A DNA stretch of 64,000 nt, taken from contig NC_133536.1 in assembly GCF_048544455.1 (NCBI RefSeq), forward strand, positions 39,884,652-39,948,651, given 5' to 3'. A program made the position numbers and the translations under genes. Under the pieces are notes generated by a model. That model was not told the DNA's origin, ran no database searches, and was given only the letters and a program-made list of their open reading frames with translations. This stretch comes from Silene latifolia (taxonomy: Eukaryota > Streptophyta > Magnoliopsida > Caryophyllales > Caryophyllaceae). This document shows, piece after piece, positions 44,022 through 55,300 of the stretch; position 1 is the first letter of the stretch, and each line of letters starts with the position of its first letter.

Positions 44022-45644
44022 ATGCCGCCCAAGAAGAATGCTTTGTATGCGAGAGCTGAGCTTATGAACATAGATGATATCGTTAAGATGTTGGAGCATC
44101 AGGATGCTCTTACGGAGGCTTTAAAGACGGTGGGAAAGGATAAGGATAAGGATAAGGAGAAGGAGGTTGATCACTCTAAAATCAGCCTCTATATAGCGAG
44201 GTTTAACCCGAAAGAGTACAAGGGGGTTGGGGAGCCTAACCTTCTTGATAACTCGCGGCATAGAGATGGAGAACATACTAGATTTGGTTCACTTTCCCGA
44301 TGAGATGAGAGTAGAACTAGCTGCGTTCTACCCGAGGGAAGCAAATGTGGCAAGTGGTGGGATACGGTGAAAGTGAGTGCTAAGGAGTTGTATGCGAACC
44401 AAGGTTTACCTGCTATACCTTGGGAAGAGTTTCGTAGGGCTATGAGAAAAGAGTTTGTACCGGAGCATGTGAGGAGTAAGTTGAGAGAGAAGTTTGATGG
44501 GTTTTAGATGACATCTGACATGTCTGTGGCCGAGTACTACAGGCAGTTTAATGAGAAGTCTAGGTATGCTGAGGATATGAGTTTGAGTGAGGAGAACCTG
44601 GCGCTGAGGTTTGAGAGGGGTTTGACCCCTAAGATCATGGATAAGTTACCCGTGGGAATCCTTACTGACGTTAAGGAAGCTTATGAAAGAGCTGGAAGAG
44701 CTAAGAGGTTAGTAGAGATGGCTCAAGAGAGAGTGGGTGTTGAGAAAAGAAAGTCTGAGAGTGAGGGTGGTGGCCAATCTAGTCACAAGAAAGGCAACCA
44801 CAATCAAACTAGAGGGTTTTCTTATGGGTCAGGGTTCAGTGCTGGGGCTTCCTTTGAACGTGGCCGTGGAAGTGTTAGTGGTAGTTGGGGAATGACCTGC
44901 TATAGTTGTGGTGGCGTAGGCCACAAGAGACATGAGTGCACAAGTGCACCTGGAACTTTTCAGAGACCTGCGCAGAGCTATGCGAGCAATAGACCGACTG
45001 GATCATGGTCAAACCGGGGAAGTCAGAGCTATCAGAGTGGAGGTAACCGCAACGGCGGTAATTCTTATAAGAAACCACCGACGAACAACAACAACAATCA
45101 AGGGTCGGGTGCTAAGCTGACCACATCAGCCAGCACTGTCCAGGGAGGTGGACAGAAGACCAGTGGAAAGTTGTTCATGATGGAGAAGAAGGCAGCTGAA
45201 GATGATGCACACGTTATCACTGGTACTTTTCTTGTTAACTGTATTCATACCTTTGTTTTGTTTGATTCGGGGGCGTCTCAGTTGTTTGTATCTTCGAGTC
45301 ATGTTAAGCGGTTGGGTTTGAGGGTATATGAGTCTGTTAGTGAGGAAGTTTTTATCCCTTCGGGTGAGTCTGTATCATGTGGGAGGTTGTATAAGGATGT
45401 ACCTATGATAGTTGGGCAAGTTGATCTACCTGTAGACTTGCTAGAGTTTCCTTTTAGCGGTTTTGAGATGATAGTTGGGATGGATTGGTTGGGAAAGTAT
45501 AAAGCTAAGATAGACTGTCATCAAAAGAAAGTGTCTTTAAGAGGTCCTAAGGGCGTTAGTGTGTCTTATCGTGGGTTTCTGGTCAAACCCAAAGTTAAGT
45601 TGATTGCAGCTGTTACTTTGAAGTCTTATCTGAGGAAGGGATGA
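44022..45644 (+). pseudogene. G gag and protease
   Basis: Translation starts at ATG 44022 (MPPKKNALYARAELMN). The gag core is broken by a frame change near 44255 and a TAG at 44505-44507. The open frame from 44508 continues with SVAEYYRQFNEKSRYAEDMS, a basic region, one zinc knuckle CYSCGGVGHKRHEC near 44898-44940 and a Gly/Asn/Ser-rich linker. The aspartic protease motif VLFDSGASQLFVS is near 45256-45295, followed by MIVGMDWL. This is the chromovirus gag-protease arrangement. The frame ends at 45644, where a frame change separates it from pol. Confidence 0.92.
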
Positions 45645-45678
45645 CCGAATAGAGAGTCCGACAGTTGATCAGATACCA

Positions 45679-47502
45679 GTGGTGGGAGAGTTTGAGGATG
45701 TGTTTCCGGAGGAGATTCCGGGGTTGCCACCGAAGAGAGAGATAGATTTCATAGTTGAGTTGAAACCGGGGACGGGGCCAATCTCTAAGGCACCGTACCG
45801 GATGGGTCCTAAGGAGATGAAGGAGCTTAGGAAGCAGTTAGATGATCTGATAGAGAAGGGATACATTAGACCAAGTGTATCGCCGTGGGGAGCACCAGTT
45901 CTTTTTGTGAAGAAGAAAGATGGGAGTTTGAGGTTGTGCATAGACTACAGAGAGCTGAACCGAGTGACAGTGAAGAACAAGTATCCTTTGCCAAGGATAG
46001 ATGACTTGTTTGATCAGTTGTGTGGTGCATCAGTCTTTTCCAAGATTGATTTGAGGTCGGGGTACCATCAGGTAAAGATTAGAGAGATGGACATACCAAA
46101 GACAGCTTTCACGTCGAGGTATGGCCATTATGAGTATGTGGTGATGCCGTTTGGGTTATCTAATGCACCAGAAGTGTTTATGGATTTGATGAATAGGATC
46201 TTCAGACAGTTTTTGGATAAGTTTGTGGTGGTGTTTATCGACGACATCTTAGTCTACTCCAAGACTAAGGAGGAGCATGAGGAGCATCTGGGTATTGTGT
46301 TGCAGACTTTGAGGGAGCATGAGTTCTATGCTAAGCTGTCCAAGTGCGAGTTCTGGTTAGAGAAAGTCGCTTTTCTGGGGCATGTGATCTCTAAGGAGGG
46401 AGTAGCTGTGGATCCGGCGAAGATTGAGGCAGTGACAAAGTGGGAAGCACCAAAGAATGTTGCTGAGATCATGAGTTTTTTGGGTTTAGCTGGGTACTAC
46501 AGACGGTTTGTGAAATATTTATCCAAGATAGCTAGACCGATGACAGCGTTGATGAGAAAAGAGAACAGGTTTCGTTGGGATGAGAGTTGTGAGACGGCGT
46601 TCCAAACATTAAAGGAGCGTTTGACCACAGCTCCTATCTTAGCATTGCCTGAAGGGATCGAGAACTTTGAGGTTTATACAGATGCCTCAAAGAATGGGTT
46701 GGGATGTGTGTTGATGCAGAACGGTAAGGTGATTGCTTATGCTTCTAGGCAATTGAAGCCTTATGAGGAGAACTACCCTACTCATGATCTGGAGTTGGGT
46801 ACAGTGGTGTTTGCTCTCAAGATATGGAGACATTACCTTTATGGAGCAATCTTTAAGGTATTTTCTGATCACAAGAGTCTCAAGTACATTTTCACTCAAA
46901 AGGAGTTGAACATGAGACAGAGGAGGTGGATGGAGCTGATTGGCGATTATGACATAGAAATTATCTACCATGAAGGGAAGGCCAATGTTGTTGCAGATGC
47001 TTTGAGTAGGAAGAGTGTACATTCTTTGTGTACAACTCTATCTTTGATGAGGTTGAGAGATGAGGTAGCGAAGTTTGGTATACATATGATGCAGAAAGGA
47101 GATGCCATGGGATATTTGGCAGTGCAGCTTGATCTTTATGAGGATATTCGAGGTAAACAGGCATTGGATCATAAGATGGTTGAGTGGAGAGCTGGAGTAG
47201 AGAAAGGGACAGTGTCTCGATTCTCCATTCATACAGATGGTAGTTTGAGGTTCGATGGTAGGTGGTGTGTCCCTAATGATGAGGAGCTGGAAAAGACAAT
47301 CATGACAGAGGCACATTGTACACCATATTCAGTACATCCAGGTGGTGACAAGCTATACAAGGATTTGAATAACATGTTTTGGTGGCCTGGGATGAAGAAA
47401 GAAACAATAGAGTTTGTGGCCCGTTGTTTGACATGCCAGAGAGTTAAAGGGGAACAGCGACGACCACAAGGTAAGATTCAGTCTTTAGAGGTACCTGAGT
47501 AG
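45679..47502 (+). CDS. G reverse transcriptase, RNase H and integrase zinc domain
   Basis: A 607-codon open frame. Reverse transcriptase features are [49 protein letters not shown] and the FIDD active site near 46237-46248. RNase H starts with [11 protein letters not shown] near 46672, with the Glu region and DHKSLKYI downstream. The integrase HHCC zinc domain is [11 protein letters not shown] ... CLTCQRVKG near 47316-47450. It has no ATG start because the upstream part of the polyprotein is out of frame. A TAG at 47500-47502, where the family has a Trp codon, stops it before the integrase core. Confidence 0.95.
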   Translation: MVGEFEDVFPEEIPGLPPKREIDFIVELKPGTGPISKAPYRMGPKEMKELRKQLDDLIEKGYIRPSVSPWGAPVLFVKKKDGSLRLCIDYRELNRVTVKNKYPLPRIDDLFDQLCGASVFSKIDLRSGYHQVKIREMDIPKTAFTSRYGHYEYVVMPFGLSNAPEVFMDLMNRIFRQFLDKFVVVFIDDILVYSKTKEEHEEHLGIVLQTLREHEFYAKLSKCEFWLEKVAFLGHVISKEGVAVDPAKIEAVTKWEAPKNVAEIMSFLGLAGYYRRFVKYLSKIARPMTALMRKENRFRWDESCETAFQTLKERLTTAPILALPEGIENFEVYTDASKNGLGCVLMQNGKVIAYASRQLKPYEENYPTHDLELGTVVFALKIWRHYLYGAIFKVFSDHKSLKYIFTQKELNMRQRRWMELIGDYDIEIIYHEGKANVVADALSRKSVHSLCTTLSLMRLRDEVAKFGIHMMQKGDAMGYLAVQLDLYEDIRGKQALDHKMVEWRAGVEKGTVSRFSIHTDGSLRFDGRWCVPNDEELEKTIMTEAHCTPYSVHPGGDKLYKDLNNMFWWPGMKKETIEFVARCLTCQRVKGEQRRPQGKIQSLEVPE

Positions 47503-48585
47503 AAGTGGGAGTCCATTTCTATGGATTTTATTGTGGGTTTGCCAAAGAGTCAACATGGTAACAACATGATTTGGGTAATAGTGGATCGACTGACAAAGTC
47601 AGCTCACTTTGTTCCAATGAAAGATACATGGACTATAGCACAATTGGCTATGGACTATCGAAAGAACGTGCTTAAGTTACATGGAGTCCCTAAGGACATA
47701 GTGTCTGACAGAGATGCGAGATTTATATCAAGGTTTTGGAAAGAGTTGCAGGAATCGTTGGGAACAACTTTGAAGATGAATAAAGCATTTCATCCTGCGA
47801 TAGACGGGCAGACAGAGAGAACGATCAAAACTCTTGAGGATATGTTACGAGCTTGTGTGATGGACTTTGGTGGTAGCTGGGAACAGAGGTTGGATTTGAT
47901 TGAGTTTTCTTACAACAACAGCTACCACACTAGTATTGGTATGGCACCGTTTGAGGCTTTATGTGGGAGGAGATGTAGGAGTCCGATTTGTTGGGACAAT
48001 AGTGCTGAGACAGTGGTTTTAGGACCAGAGATGGTACATGAGATGGTTGAACAGGTTAAGATGATCAGGGAACGGATGAGAGCAGCTCAGGATAGGCAAA
48101 AGAGTTATGCAGATCTACATCGCCGAGATATAGAGTTTCAGGTTGGGGACAAGGTTCTTCTGAAAGTGTCTCCTATGCGGGGGGTAATGAGATTTGGGAA
48201 GAAAGCCAAGCTGAGTCAGAAGTTTATCGCGCCTTATGAGATCTTAGAGTGAGTTGGGGAAGTTGCATATCGTCTGGCTTTACCAGCTGTGTTGGAGAGA
48301 GTGCATAATGTGTTTCATGTATCGCAGCTGCGAAAGTATGTGAGTGACCCGTCACATATGTTAGAGGCAGAGAGCTTAGAGCTAGATAAGTCCTTATCAT
48401 ATCTTGAGGTGCCTAAGCAGATTCTTGACCGAAAGGTTAGGAAGACTAGGAGTGGTGAGACAGTTTTGCTTAAGATCCTTTGGTCTGACCACGAGACCGA
48501 GGAAGCTACATGGGAGCCAGAGGAGGCCATGAAAGAGCGTTACCCTTTCCTTTTTGATCAGGTATGTATGGTTACGGGGAAGTAA
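47503..48585 (+). pseudogene. G integrase core and C-terminal chromodomain
   Basis: In the same frame as the upstream pol section, after the TAG. The catalytic residues are D in VIVDRLTKSAHF, D in SDRDARFISRF and E in DGQTERTIKTLED. A TGA at 48250-48252 interrupts the C-terminal domain, then GEVAYRLALP and VFHVSQLRKY follow. A chromodomain-like tail (ILDRKVRKTRSGETVLLKI, then WEPEEAMKERYPF) spans about 48414-48555. In Tekay and other chromoviruses this module is linked to targeting of heterochromatin; whether it acts here is unknown. Confidence 0.93.
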
Positions 48586-48790
48586 CCTTGTTTCTTTTTG
48601 GGGGGTAGGAGATGATCGCGAAGAGTTTTTAAGAGTTTTTGTACCCTTTTATAGGTTGTGTCGGTATGTTTGTCGGGATGAGTTTGGGTTAGTAACATGT
48701 TTTATGTCGAGTTTTGTTTTGGTTGTTGAGTCGAAAGTGTTTTGGGTGTATCTTTGTTTTGTGGTGGTTTGAAATTCGGGGACGAAGTTC
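48586..48790 (+). other. G 3' untranslated segment
   Basis: T- and G-rich with no coding sequence. It ends in the GGGGACGAAGTTC signature shared with E1. Confidence 0.7.
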
Positions 48791-48808
48791 TTTTTAAGGA
48801 GGGAAGAT
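48791..48808 (+). other. G polypurine tract
   Basis: TTTTTAAGGAGGGAAGAT abuts the 3' LTR. Confidence 0.9.
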
Positions 48809-50162
48809 TGTAATACTCCGTATTTATGAGTCTCAGGGTACTCTATCGAGTAGGCCTTACTCTGTCGAGTAAGGGTGAGTTGCGTTTTATAAAAGTTTCT
48901 GACCTGTTGGGTACTCGATCGAGTAACTTAGATACTCGATCGAGTAAGGGGGCACTCGATCGAGTACCTTAGCTACTCGATCGAGTAGCCGGTTTACGGG
49001 GAGTTATTTCTCGGGTTTTGTTAATTATGCGATTAAGGTATATAATCTTTTCCGTCATTGTTCTAAACACTTCTCAAAACCTAAATTACTGTCAAGAGAG
49101 AAAGCAAAGTACGTTCTTCACTTTAATCACATTGTTAGCAAATCCCGGAGTTTGGAAGGTCGGATTTCATAGTTCGTTATACCGTTGAGATCCTTGCGTC
49201 GAGGGTAAGACCTATGTACCGTTTTTATAGTATTTCCTTTAAGTTGTTTAAACCCTAATATGGGGATTTGGGGGTTTTTGTGTAGATTGTGATTTGGTAG
49301 TGTTTATGTGTTTGTATGGTAGGAGGAGGTTTTGTAGAAGAGGCTTTTTGATACAACTGTTGAGACCGTCTGATAGTTGTGCTTTCCAGGTAGGATTTCC
49401 TACTCAGTATTAGTCCCATAATGTGATGTTGATGTGTTGTGGTTGATTGAATAATATAGTAATTGTATTGTGACGGTTGTGATTGTGATTGTTTGTCTCT
49501 GGTTCTCGAGACGCGTTCTCGGCTGAGTGGAGTCACTTGCGGGAGTGGCTTCACGCCCTAGTTTCGTCCTTCGTGGAACCCGCCACGGAAGGGGATGTGC
49601 ACATTAATGGATAGGGTTATCGCTCATTATGAGGAGCGGGGATTTGGTGGGTACGGCTGCGGTCCCCCACTGGCGGTGGCTGGTCCAAAGGGACGATCGG
49701 TGATTGAGATTGATGGGACTGATGTGATTGTGTGTGTGACGGTGTGAGATATCTGTTTATCGTATTGTTGATATATATATATATATATATTATGTGATTA
49801 GTACTGACCCCGTGTTGTTGTTTGTAAAACCTGCGGTGATCCATTCGGGGATGGTGGGCAGTAATTGAGCAGGTTTGAGTTGAGTCACATGGGATTGCTA
49901 GGATTGCCACTGTCAGATGATAGAAGTCTTCCGCTGTAGCTTAGTCGTTTAATAAACTTTACATTTAGTTGATTAGACAGATGGTTTGAGAACTTGTACC
50001 CGTATTTTGGGATTTGGCTTGGTTTGTACTTTTCACTAAAGTTATACTATTAAATGTGGTTTCGTTATTGTCTTATGATTATCATGCCTCGGGTAACCGA
50101 GATGGTAGTATCCTTATACCTGAGTGGTCCTGGTAAGGCACTTGGAGTATGGGGGTGTTACA
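48809..50162 (+). repeat. G 3' LTR
   Basis: A 1354 bp copy of 31884-33237 with about 22 substitutions and a small microsatellite difference. It includes the palindrome cluster at 48839-48988. Confidence 0.95.
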
Positions 50163-50167
50163 CCAAC

Positions 50168-51216
50168 TGCGCACCATCCCCGAATGGATCACCACAGTTT
50201 TGAAAACATAACACGGGGTCAGTTACTGAACAATTAAGATAAGACAAATATGATAAGTAACCAGCTGATCATCCACCATCTCTGGTCTCCCGATCTCACA
50301 CAGTAACCGACAACACACCAAGGTGTGTAGCCCTGCCAGACTACCCATCGCAACAGGTAACCCACGCTGCCAGTGGGGGACCGCACCAATCCCCACCAAA
50401 ATCCCGCTCATCAACGAGTGATAACCCTGTCCCTTAATGTGCACATCCCCTCCCGTGACGGGTTCCACGGAGGGCGAACTAGGGCGTGAAGCCACTTCCG
50501 CAAGTGACTCCACCACAACCATCACAACATCATCACAACCACCACCACCATACCAACACTCAGATGATCAGCAGAAAACAGTCATACACAATACAATCAC
50601 ATTTTTAAATCAATTAACAGTAACTGAGTAGGGAAACCCTACATTATCGCCAACCATGAAAATGCATCCACACACAGCCAAGCAAGACTCCGAGACGCAT
50701 CCTACAACGATGACCACATCCTATTATACAACTACTTCTAACAATCTACTGAAAGAGACCACAAAACAGCGACTTACCTACTAACGCGGACCGACGGTAA
50801 CACGGACGACGACCACGCACGCATCCTTCTTATGCAAACCACGTCCTTCCTATGGTTGAGGTGTAGGCTACATACATGAGAGTGTATGGAGGTAGGAGTG
50901 GTAGGTGAGAGAGAGGTAGGCTAGGGTTAGAGGAAGAGGAACTCTCGGAAAATGAGAAATAAAATGAATCTTGCGAACTTGCGTTTTTATATCGACGCGT
51001 CAACAGCAGTCATGCTCGATCGGGTACTACCATACTCGGCCGAGTAGGCTCTACTCGGTCGAGTATACATAATACTCTGCCGAGTAGTCTCTGCTCGGTC
51101 GAGTAAACACTCTCGTAAAGCACCTATCCTAACCTAGTCCCTCACCTATCTCTTCCTAAGGTCTTTCCTGGTCAAAGGGTCGGTCAAAAGGGTCCTTAAA
51201 CATCGTGGGTATTACA
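50168..51216 (-). repeat. E1 3' LTR, inner part
   Basis: It continues the LTR interrupted at 31883 and matches 55573-56613 at roughly 95% over the ~510 bp I compared. It contains a minus-strand TATA-like GATATAAAAACGC (near 50980-50995) and palindrome motifs at 51012-51105. Confidence 0.93.
51012..51105. repeat. Palindrome cluster in the E1 3' LTR
   Basis: Five motifs: a degenerate GATC-centred copy, TACTCGGCCGAGTA (~51032), TACTCGGTCGAGTA (~51051), a TCTGCC variant and a final GGTC copy (~51091). Confidence 0.9.
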
Positions 51217-51235
51217 GTCTTCTCCCCTTAAAAGG
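51217..51235 (-). other. E1 polypurine tract
   Basis: Minus-strand CCTTTTAAGGGGAGAAGAC directly precedes the 3' LTR. Just upstream on that strand is CTTCGGGGACGAAGTTC, matching the G 3' end. Confidence 0.9.
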
Positions 51236-52223
51236 AACTTCGTCCCCGAAGTTCAGCCCACATATCTCACAACGAGGTTAACCACCTCAACCATTACAAA
51301 ACAATACAACATGTACTACCACAAGACACTAATTGCATACGACTACAATGATTACGAGACTCACTACCATGTTACCCAGATGTATATATCATTCAGTTCT
51401 AATTATCTTGTCAGTTATCACCATTTAGCTTATGATAACATTGTCGGAAAGATGAACATAAAAGGCACGCATATTAGGGAAGAGGGCTGAAACTCTGCTT
51501 TAACTTTTCAAGAACTTTGTTTTAAATTTTATTTATATGAACTTTTGTATCGCGATATGATATCTACCCCTCTAAAAGGAACTTCGTCACCGAAGTTCAG
51601 TGCACCCAAAGACAACGGTTACATGTAGTTGGACACTATTACAAATCATACATTTAGTATACGACCACAACACATCTATACTCATAATCTACACTATCCT
51701 ACGACGTCCAAGTAAGAAAAATTGCACACATTCATTCTGCTAAAAGAGCTACACAAACATGAAACATCTTGATATCGCTGTCCTCTCAACCCAAGCACAC
51801 CTGAACCAGGTACTCCACACGGGGACGTGAAGATAAGGCAAGTTAACATAGTACACCCAAGACAAAAGAATTAAACATAAAAGTACAACGAGTTACCAAT
51901 ATCACGCAATACCCTGTTACTCGGCCGAGTATAAGAGTGTCCTCGACCGAGTAGACTCTACTCGGTCGAGTATGCCGTATACTCGGTCGAGTTTTCACGG
52001 GTAGAGAGCGTTTTCAGCAATGAAACCCATTTCACTCTCAAGCTAACCTGCAAAAGTCACGATTGCCATACCGAAATGCATGTCTAAGTCAAATAAATCA
52101 CCACCATAGTATGCTAAAACAAGTAACGGCCTTAACGCCAAGTACAGTCATCCAAATGAAAAAGTACGACAAGAACGATAAATATCCATAACAACTGAAA
52201 TGAGTCTAGAAACACAAGAATAT
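51236..52223 (-). other. E1 3' noncoding region with a second polypurine-like segment
   Basis: There is no coding sequence. 51562-51605 repeats the end signature (CTAAAAGGAACTTCGTCACC, GAAGTTCAG) found at 51225-51256. Palindrome motifs lie at 51915-51990. Confidence 0.7.
51915..51990. repeat. Palindrome cluster in the E1 3' noncoding region
   Basis: TACTCGGCCGAGTA near 51915, then CCTCGACCGAGTAG, TACTCGGTCGAGTA and TACTCGGTCGAGTT, about 20 bp apart. Confidence 0.9.
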
Positions 52224-53787
52224 CAAATGCCAGAACCCTCCTCCATCTCATCATCACCACCTGCACCCGCTGCTCCAGCTCCCGCTGTACTGGCTCCCTG
52301 ATAACCCGCTGCTGAGTAGTCTCCACCGCCTAGCTGGCTGCCGTAGTTTGCTCCCCACGGTCCCGCGAGGCAGCCAAACTCAGTCTCCTCTGGTGGCCTC
52401 CAAAAGCCAGGATCAACTCCATAGCTATGGAAGACTCCCGTGTCCACTCCAGGTCCTCTCCACCAAACAGGCTGTGCCAGCTCAGTCCCTATGCCCTGAT
52501 TAAGGGCCGTCTCATGTATATTGCGGAGCACCAAGGTGGTGGAGATTCGCTCAGTCAAGTCACTCACTTGTATCCTAGGGTCATGCACTGTGGGGTAGGT
52601 CGAATACTGCTGTGGGTAGAAGTCTGGTGGGGAATAGGAGGGCTGAGTCTCGGCCGAGTCCACCCTAGGCTGTCTGACCCTATGACGCTCACGAGGTGGG
52701 GGAAGAGCCTGCTGTCACTCCGGCACTGAGGTAGGCTCAGGTAGGTCCAAAAGAATGGTGGGATCAATCAAATAGTACTGGGGTCCAGGCCTAAGCACAC
52801 CACCTACAGGCTCCCACTCAGCTAAGTGGTCAACAACGGGAAGGTGTGCAGGGTTGGGAAGTACCATCCACATAGATCCTCTCACTCTCTAAGCATAAGT
52901 CCCATCTGTCATTTTCCTCAACCATTTGTTGTGACACCAATACTTGGCGTTCATGGTAGGCACAGTCTCAACAAACTCATCCCCCGAGGGAGGTGGAGCC
53001 TCAAAGTCAGTCAGGTACTAGGCTAGGCGGGTCACTATGGCCCCGCAAGCAATGTGACGGTTCGGGGACCGTGCCATGTGATCCAGACTAGCGTAAAGCC
53101 CAGAGCGCTATAGTAAAAGGGTTTCCTACGGTGCAGGTTCAGGTAAGACATCAATAACATGACCTCATGGGAGTTAAGCTTGCTCATATCATCTCTCGAG
53201 TACAACAGACAGGTCATCATCCTAAGGAACACACGAAGGGACACGTGTTGGATATCATTAATCAACATAGCACTAGCACTAGGGGCAGATCGGCCAGTCA
53301 AGTAAGGAAGATAAAGAGGTGCTCCACTATTCTTAGACACATCGCTAAGATACCCCATCCCCTCAGCCTTTAGGCCCAAGTGGCCAAAAAACTCGTCCAA
53401 GGTCAACTCATGGTCCTCGTTCATGAGGCGGAAGGAGACGATTTTCTCCTTCGTATCATAAACGAACGAGCTCATAAAATCTAAGGTCATGTGAGGGTAG
53501 GACTTCTTCCTTAGGTGATACAACCCCTCCATTCCCAAGGTCTCAAAGATATGGGTTATGTCTCCCTTAACCCCCAAGGTCTCCAAAATCTCGGGGTTCA
53601 CACACCGAGTAAGTCGGAAAGGACGACTCATTAAGGCTATGAAGGCCTTATGCTGCTTGAAATCAGAAAAGATTACCGATGGATAGTCTTCCACCGGTGG
53701 AACAACAGATTCTTGACTAGATTGACCCGTCTCAAATTGGACATTGGCACGAGTCCTCTTGTTTGCTGCGGCTCTTGTTTTCGGCAT
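52224..53787 (-). pseudogene. E1 ATHILA-ORF1-like protein gene
   Basis: The frame starts at ATG 53787 (MPKTRAAANKRTRANVQFET) and is open for 250 codons to 53035. Motifs resemble the ATHILA ORF-1 family (Pfam PF03078): PFRLTRCVNPEILETLGVKG, a LTLDFMSSF-type segment and FRLMNEDHELTLDEFFGHLG. After a frame change near 53034 the reading continues with DFEAPPPSGDEFVETVPTMN and KYWCHNKWLRKMTDGTYA and is cut by three stops (near 53018, 52891 and 52717). It ends in an open 146-codon Pro/Gly/Ala-rich tail (52223-52663) with DDEMEEGSGI. No zinc knuckle, protease or polymerase follows. ATHILA ORF1 acts as gag. Finding it between chromovirus-like LTRs is unusual. Confidence 0.65.
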
Positions 53788-55280
53788 ACTGCAAAAAGAT
53801 GGGTTTTAAAAAAGATACTTCACACAGAAATTTTGCCATAGATGGACTGTTTTTCAGAATGTATACAATTTTGAGACGAACTTTTAAGGCAAAATTTTCT
53901 CACAAAACACAGTATTTTACTCAAAGGAGTCATTCTTATCATCAAGAGGCTTTGAAAGAGCATCTTAAAACAAGATAAAGGACAAAATTTTCAACTTAAA
54001 CAAAACCCTAGAAAATTCAAGAAGTGATTTAAACCATGGAATTGCTCTAGTAACGACATAGACGATGTTTGAGCAAGGGCATACCATAACTTTAAGTTAT
54101 CATAGGAAAAACCCAATTTCAGTTACACATGATAGGGATTCGAAATTTGAGCAAGGGCATACCATAACTTTAAGAACAAATGAAAGAAATTGATTTAAAA
54201 CCTTACCTTGAAGAAAGTTTTGGCAATCAAAGAGGGAAAATCCGCAAACAACCACCAAGAAATCACCCAAGGGTTTGAGAGAGAAGTGATATGGAGTTTT
54301 AGAAGAGGAAAGAAGATGAAATTGGAGGCGGAAAAAAGAAAGAAAGAAGAGATATAGGGTTTTTAGAACAACCCGGCTGAGTCACGATAAAACCGTACTC
54401 GGTCGAGTATTGGGCTTACTCGGCCGAGTATGGACAACTCGGTCGAGTATTCTCAAAACTCGGTCGATTGTTCTAGATCAGTAGCGATTTGTAATCTGAC
54501 AAAACGGGCACTCGGTCGAGTGCTGTTATACTCGGCCGAGTGTGGCCTACTCGGTCGAGTATGCCTCCGTACTCGATCGAGTGTCTCAGAATAGAAACGA
54601 AATTTCGAAATTATTGAACCTGCAAAACAAGTAACAATGTTCGGAGTTCTGTGAAATCAGGCTCGTCAGCGTTAGAATTCATTTCTACACATAAACACGT
54701 ATCGTACACGAATTATACTTATCCATTACCAAATCAATCAGCGTTCAATCTACGTTCCTTACCTCAACTACAGTAACAACTATGTCACAATCCAAACACA
54801 TGTCTAAAACTAGCTACGACATCACAATTTCCACAATTCATCCTATACTCCCACTAATCAAGACATTCATGTAACATTAACCATCGTATGATGCCACAAT
54901 TATCAAACAAGTCATTCAACTTAACCTCACCATACACAACATGGTTCTACATTACATCAATCATAACTTCCAATCACAACTCTGCAACCATTCCGACCAA
55001 TACAAAACTTCATCACTACCATCGTCACTGCATGCAAAACTCACATTGGTACATGTGATACGATTAACAAACATACTTAGTAAACACTCTTCAAGCAACT
55101 ACTCCTATCGAATACCCTTTTCGCGTGGCTGGCTTAAGCACGATGGGGCCGTGATTTTGGAATGAGGGCACCTACTCACCCAAAATGTAGCATCGGCTGG
55201 GGCTCCCAACGCACATACACCAGGTTCATTTTAATTTGTCACCCTATATTCATTTGGTTCATTGGTTCAGGTTCCAAAAT
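53788..55280 (-). other. E1 leader
   Basis: Untranslated sequence of ~1.5 kb between the primer site and the protein gene, with the palindrome cluster at 54397-54585. A 25 bp phrase with TTTGAGCAAGGGCATACC occurs twice (54070 and 54147). Confidence 0.75.
54397..54585. repeat. Palindrome cluster in the E1 leader
   Basis: About eight motifs with GGTC or GGCC centres (near 54399, 54418, 54438, 54457, 54509, 54530, 54548) and one with GATC (54569). Confidence 0.92.
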
Positions 55281-55297
55281 CGTCGGCTCTGATACCA
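55281..55297 (-). other. E1 primer binding site
   Basis: Minus-strand TGGTATCAGAGCCGACG lies three bases inside the 5' LTR, the initiator Met tRNA type also used by G. Confidence 0.92.
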
Positions 55298-55300
55298 CTT

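Larger units (their letters stand above)
31884..50162 (+). mobile_element. G: Tekay-type chromovirus (Ty3/Gypsy), split by H
   Basis: Two 1354 bp LTRs (31884-33237 and 48809-50162) and a perfect TSD CCAAC (31879-31883, 50163-50167) define G. It has an initiator-Met primer site, gag with one zinc knuckle, protease, reverse transcriptase, RNase H, integrase and a C-terminal chromodomain, and the typical chromovirus end GGGGACGAAGTTC before the polypurine tract. Without H, G is about 8.3 kb, normal for Tekay. LTRs differ at about 22 sites by eye (~1.7%). Several stops and frameshifts disable it. Confidence 0.95.

Noticed and set aside
46687..47316. Minus-strand frames opposite the G pol gene
   Set aside because: They are antisense shadows of the reverse transcriptase and RNase H coding frame.
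50437..50631. Small plus-strand frames in the E1 LTRs, similar at 55835-56029
   Set aside because: They are similar only because both lie in E1 LTRs; no domain and no conserved termination.
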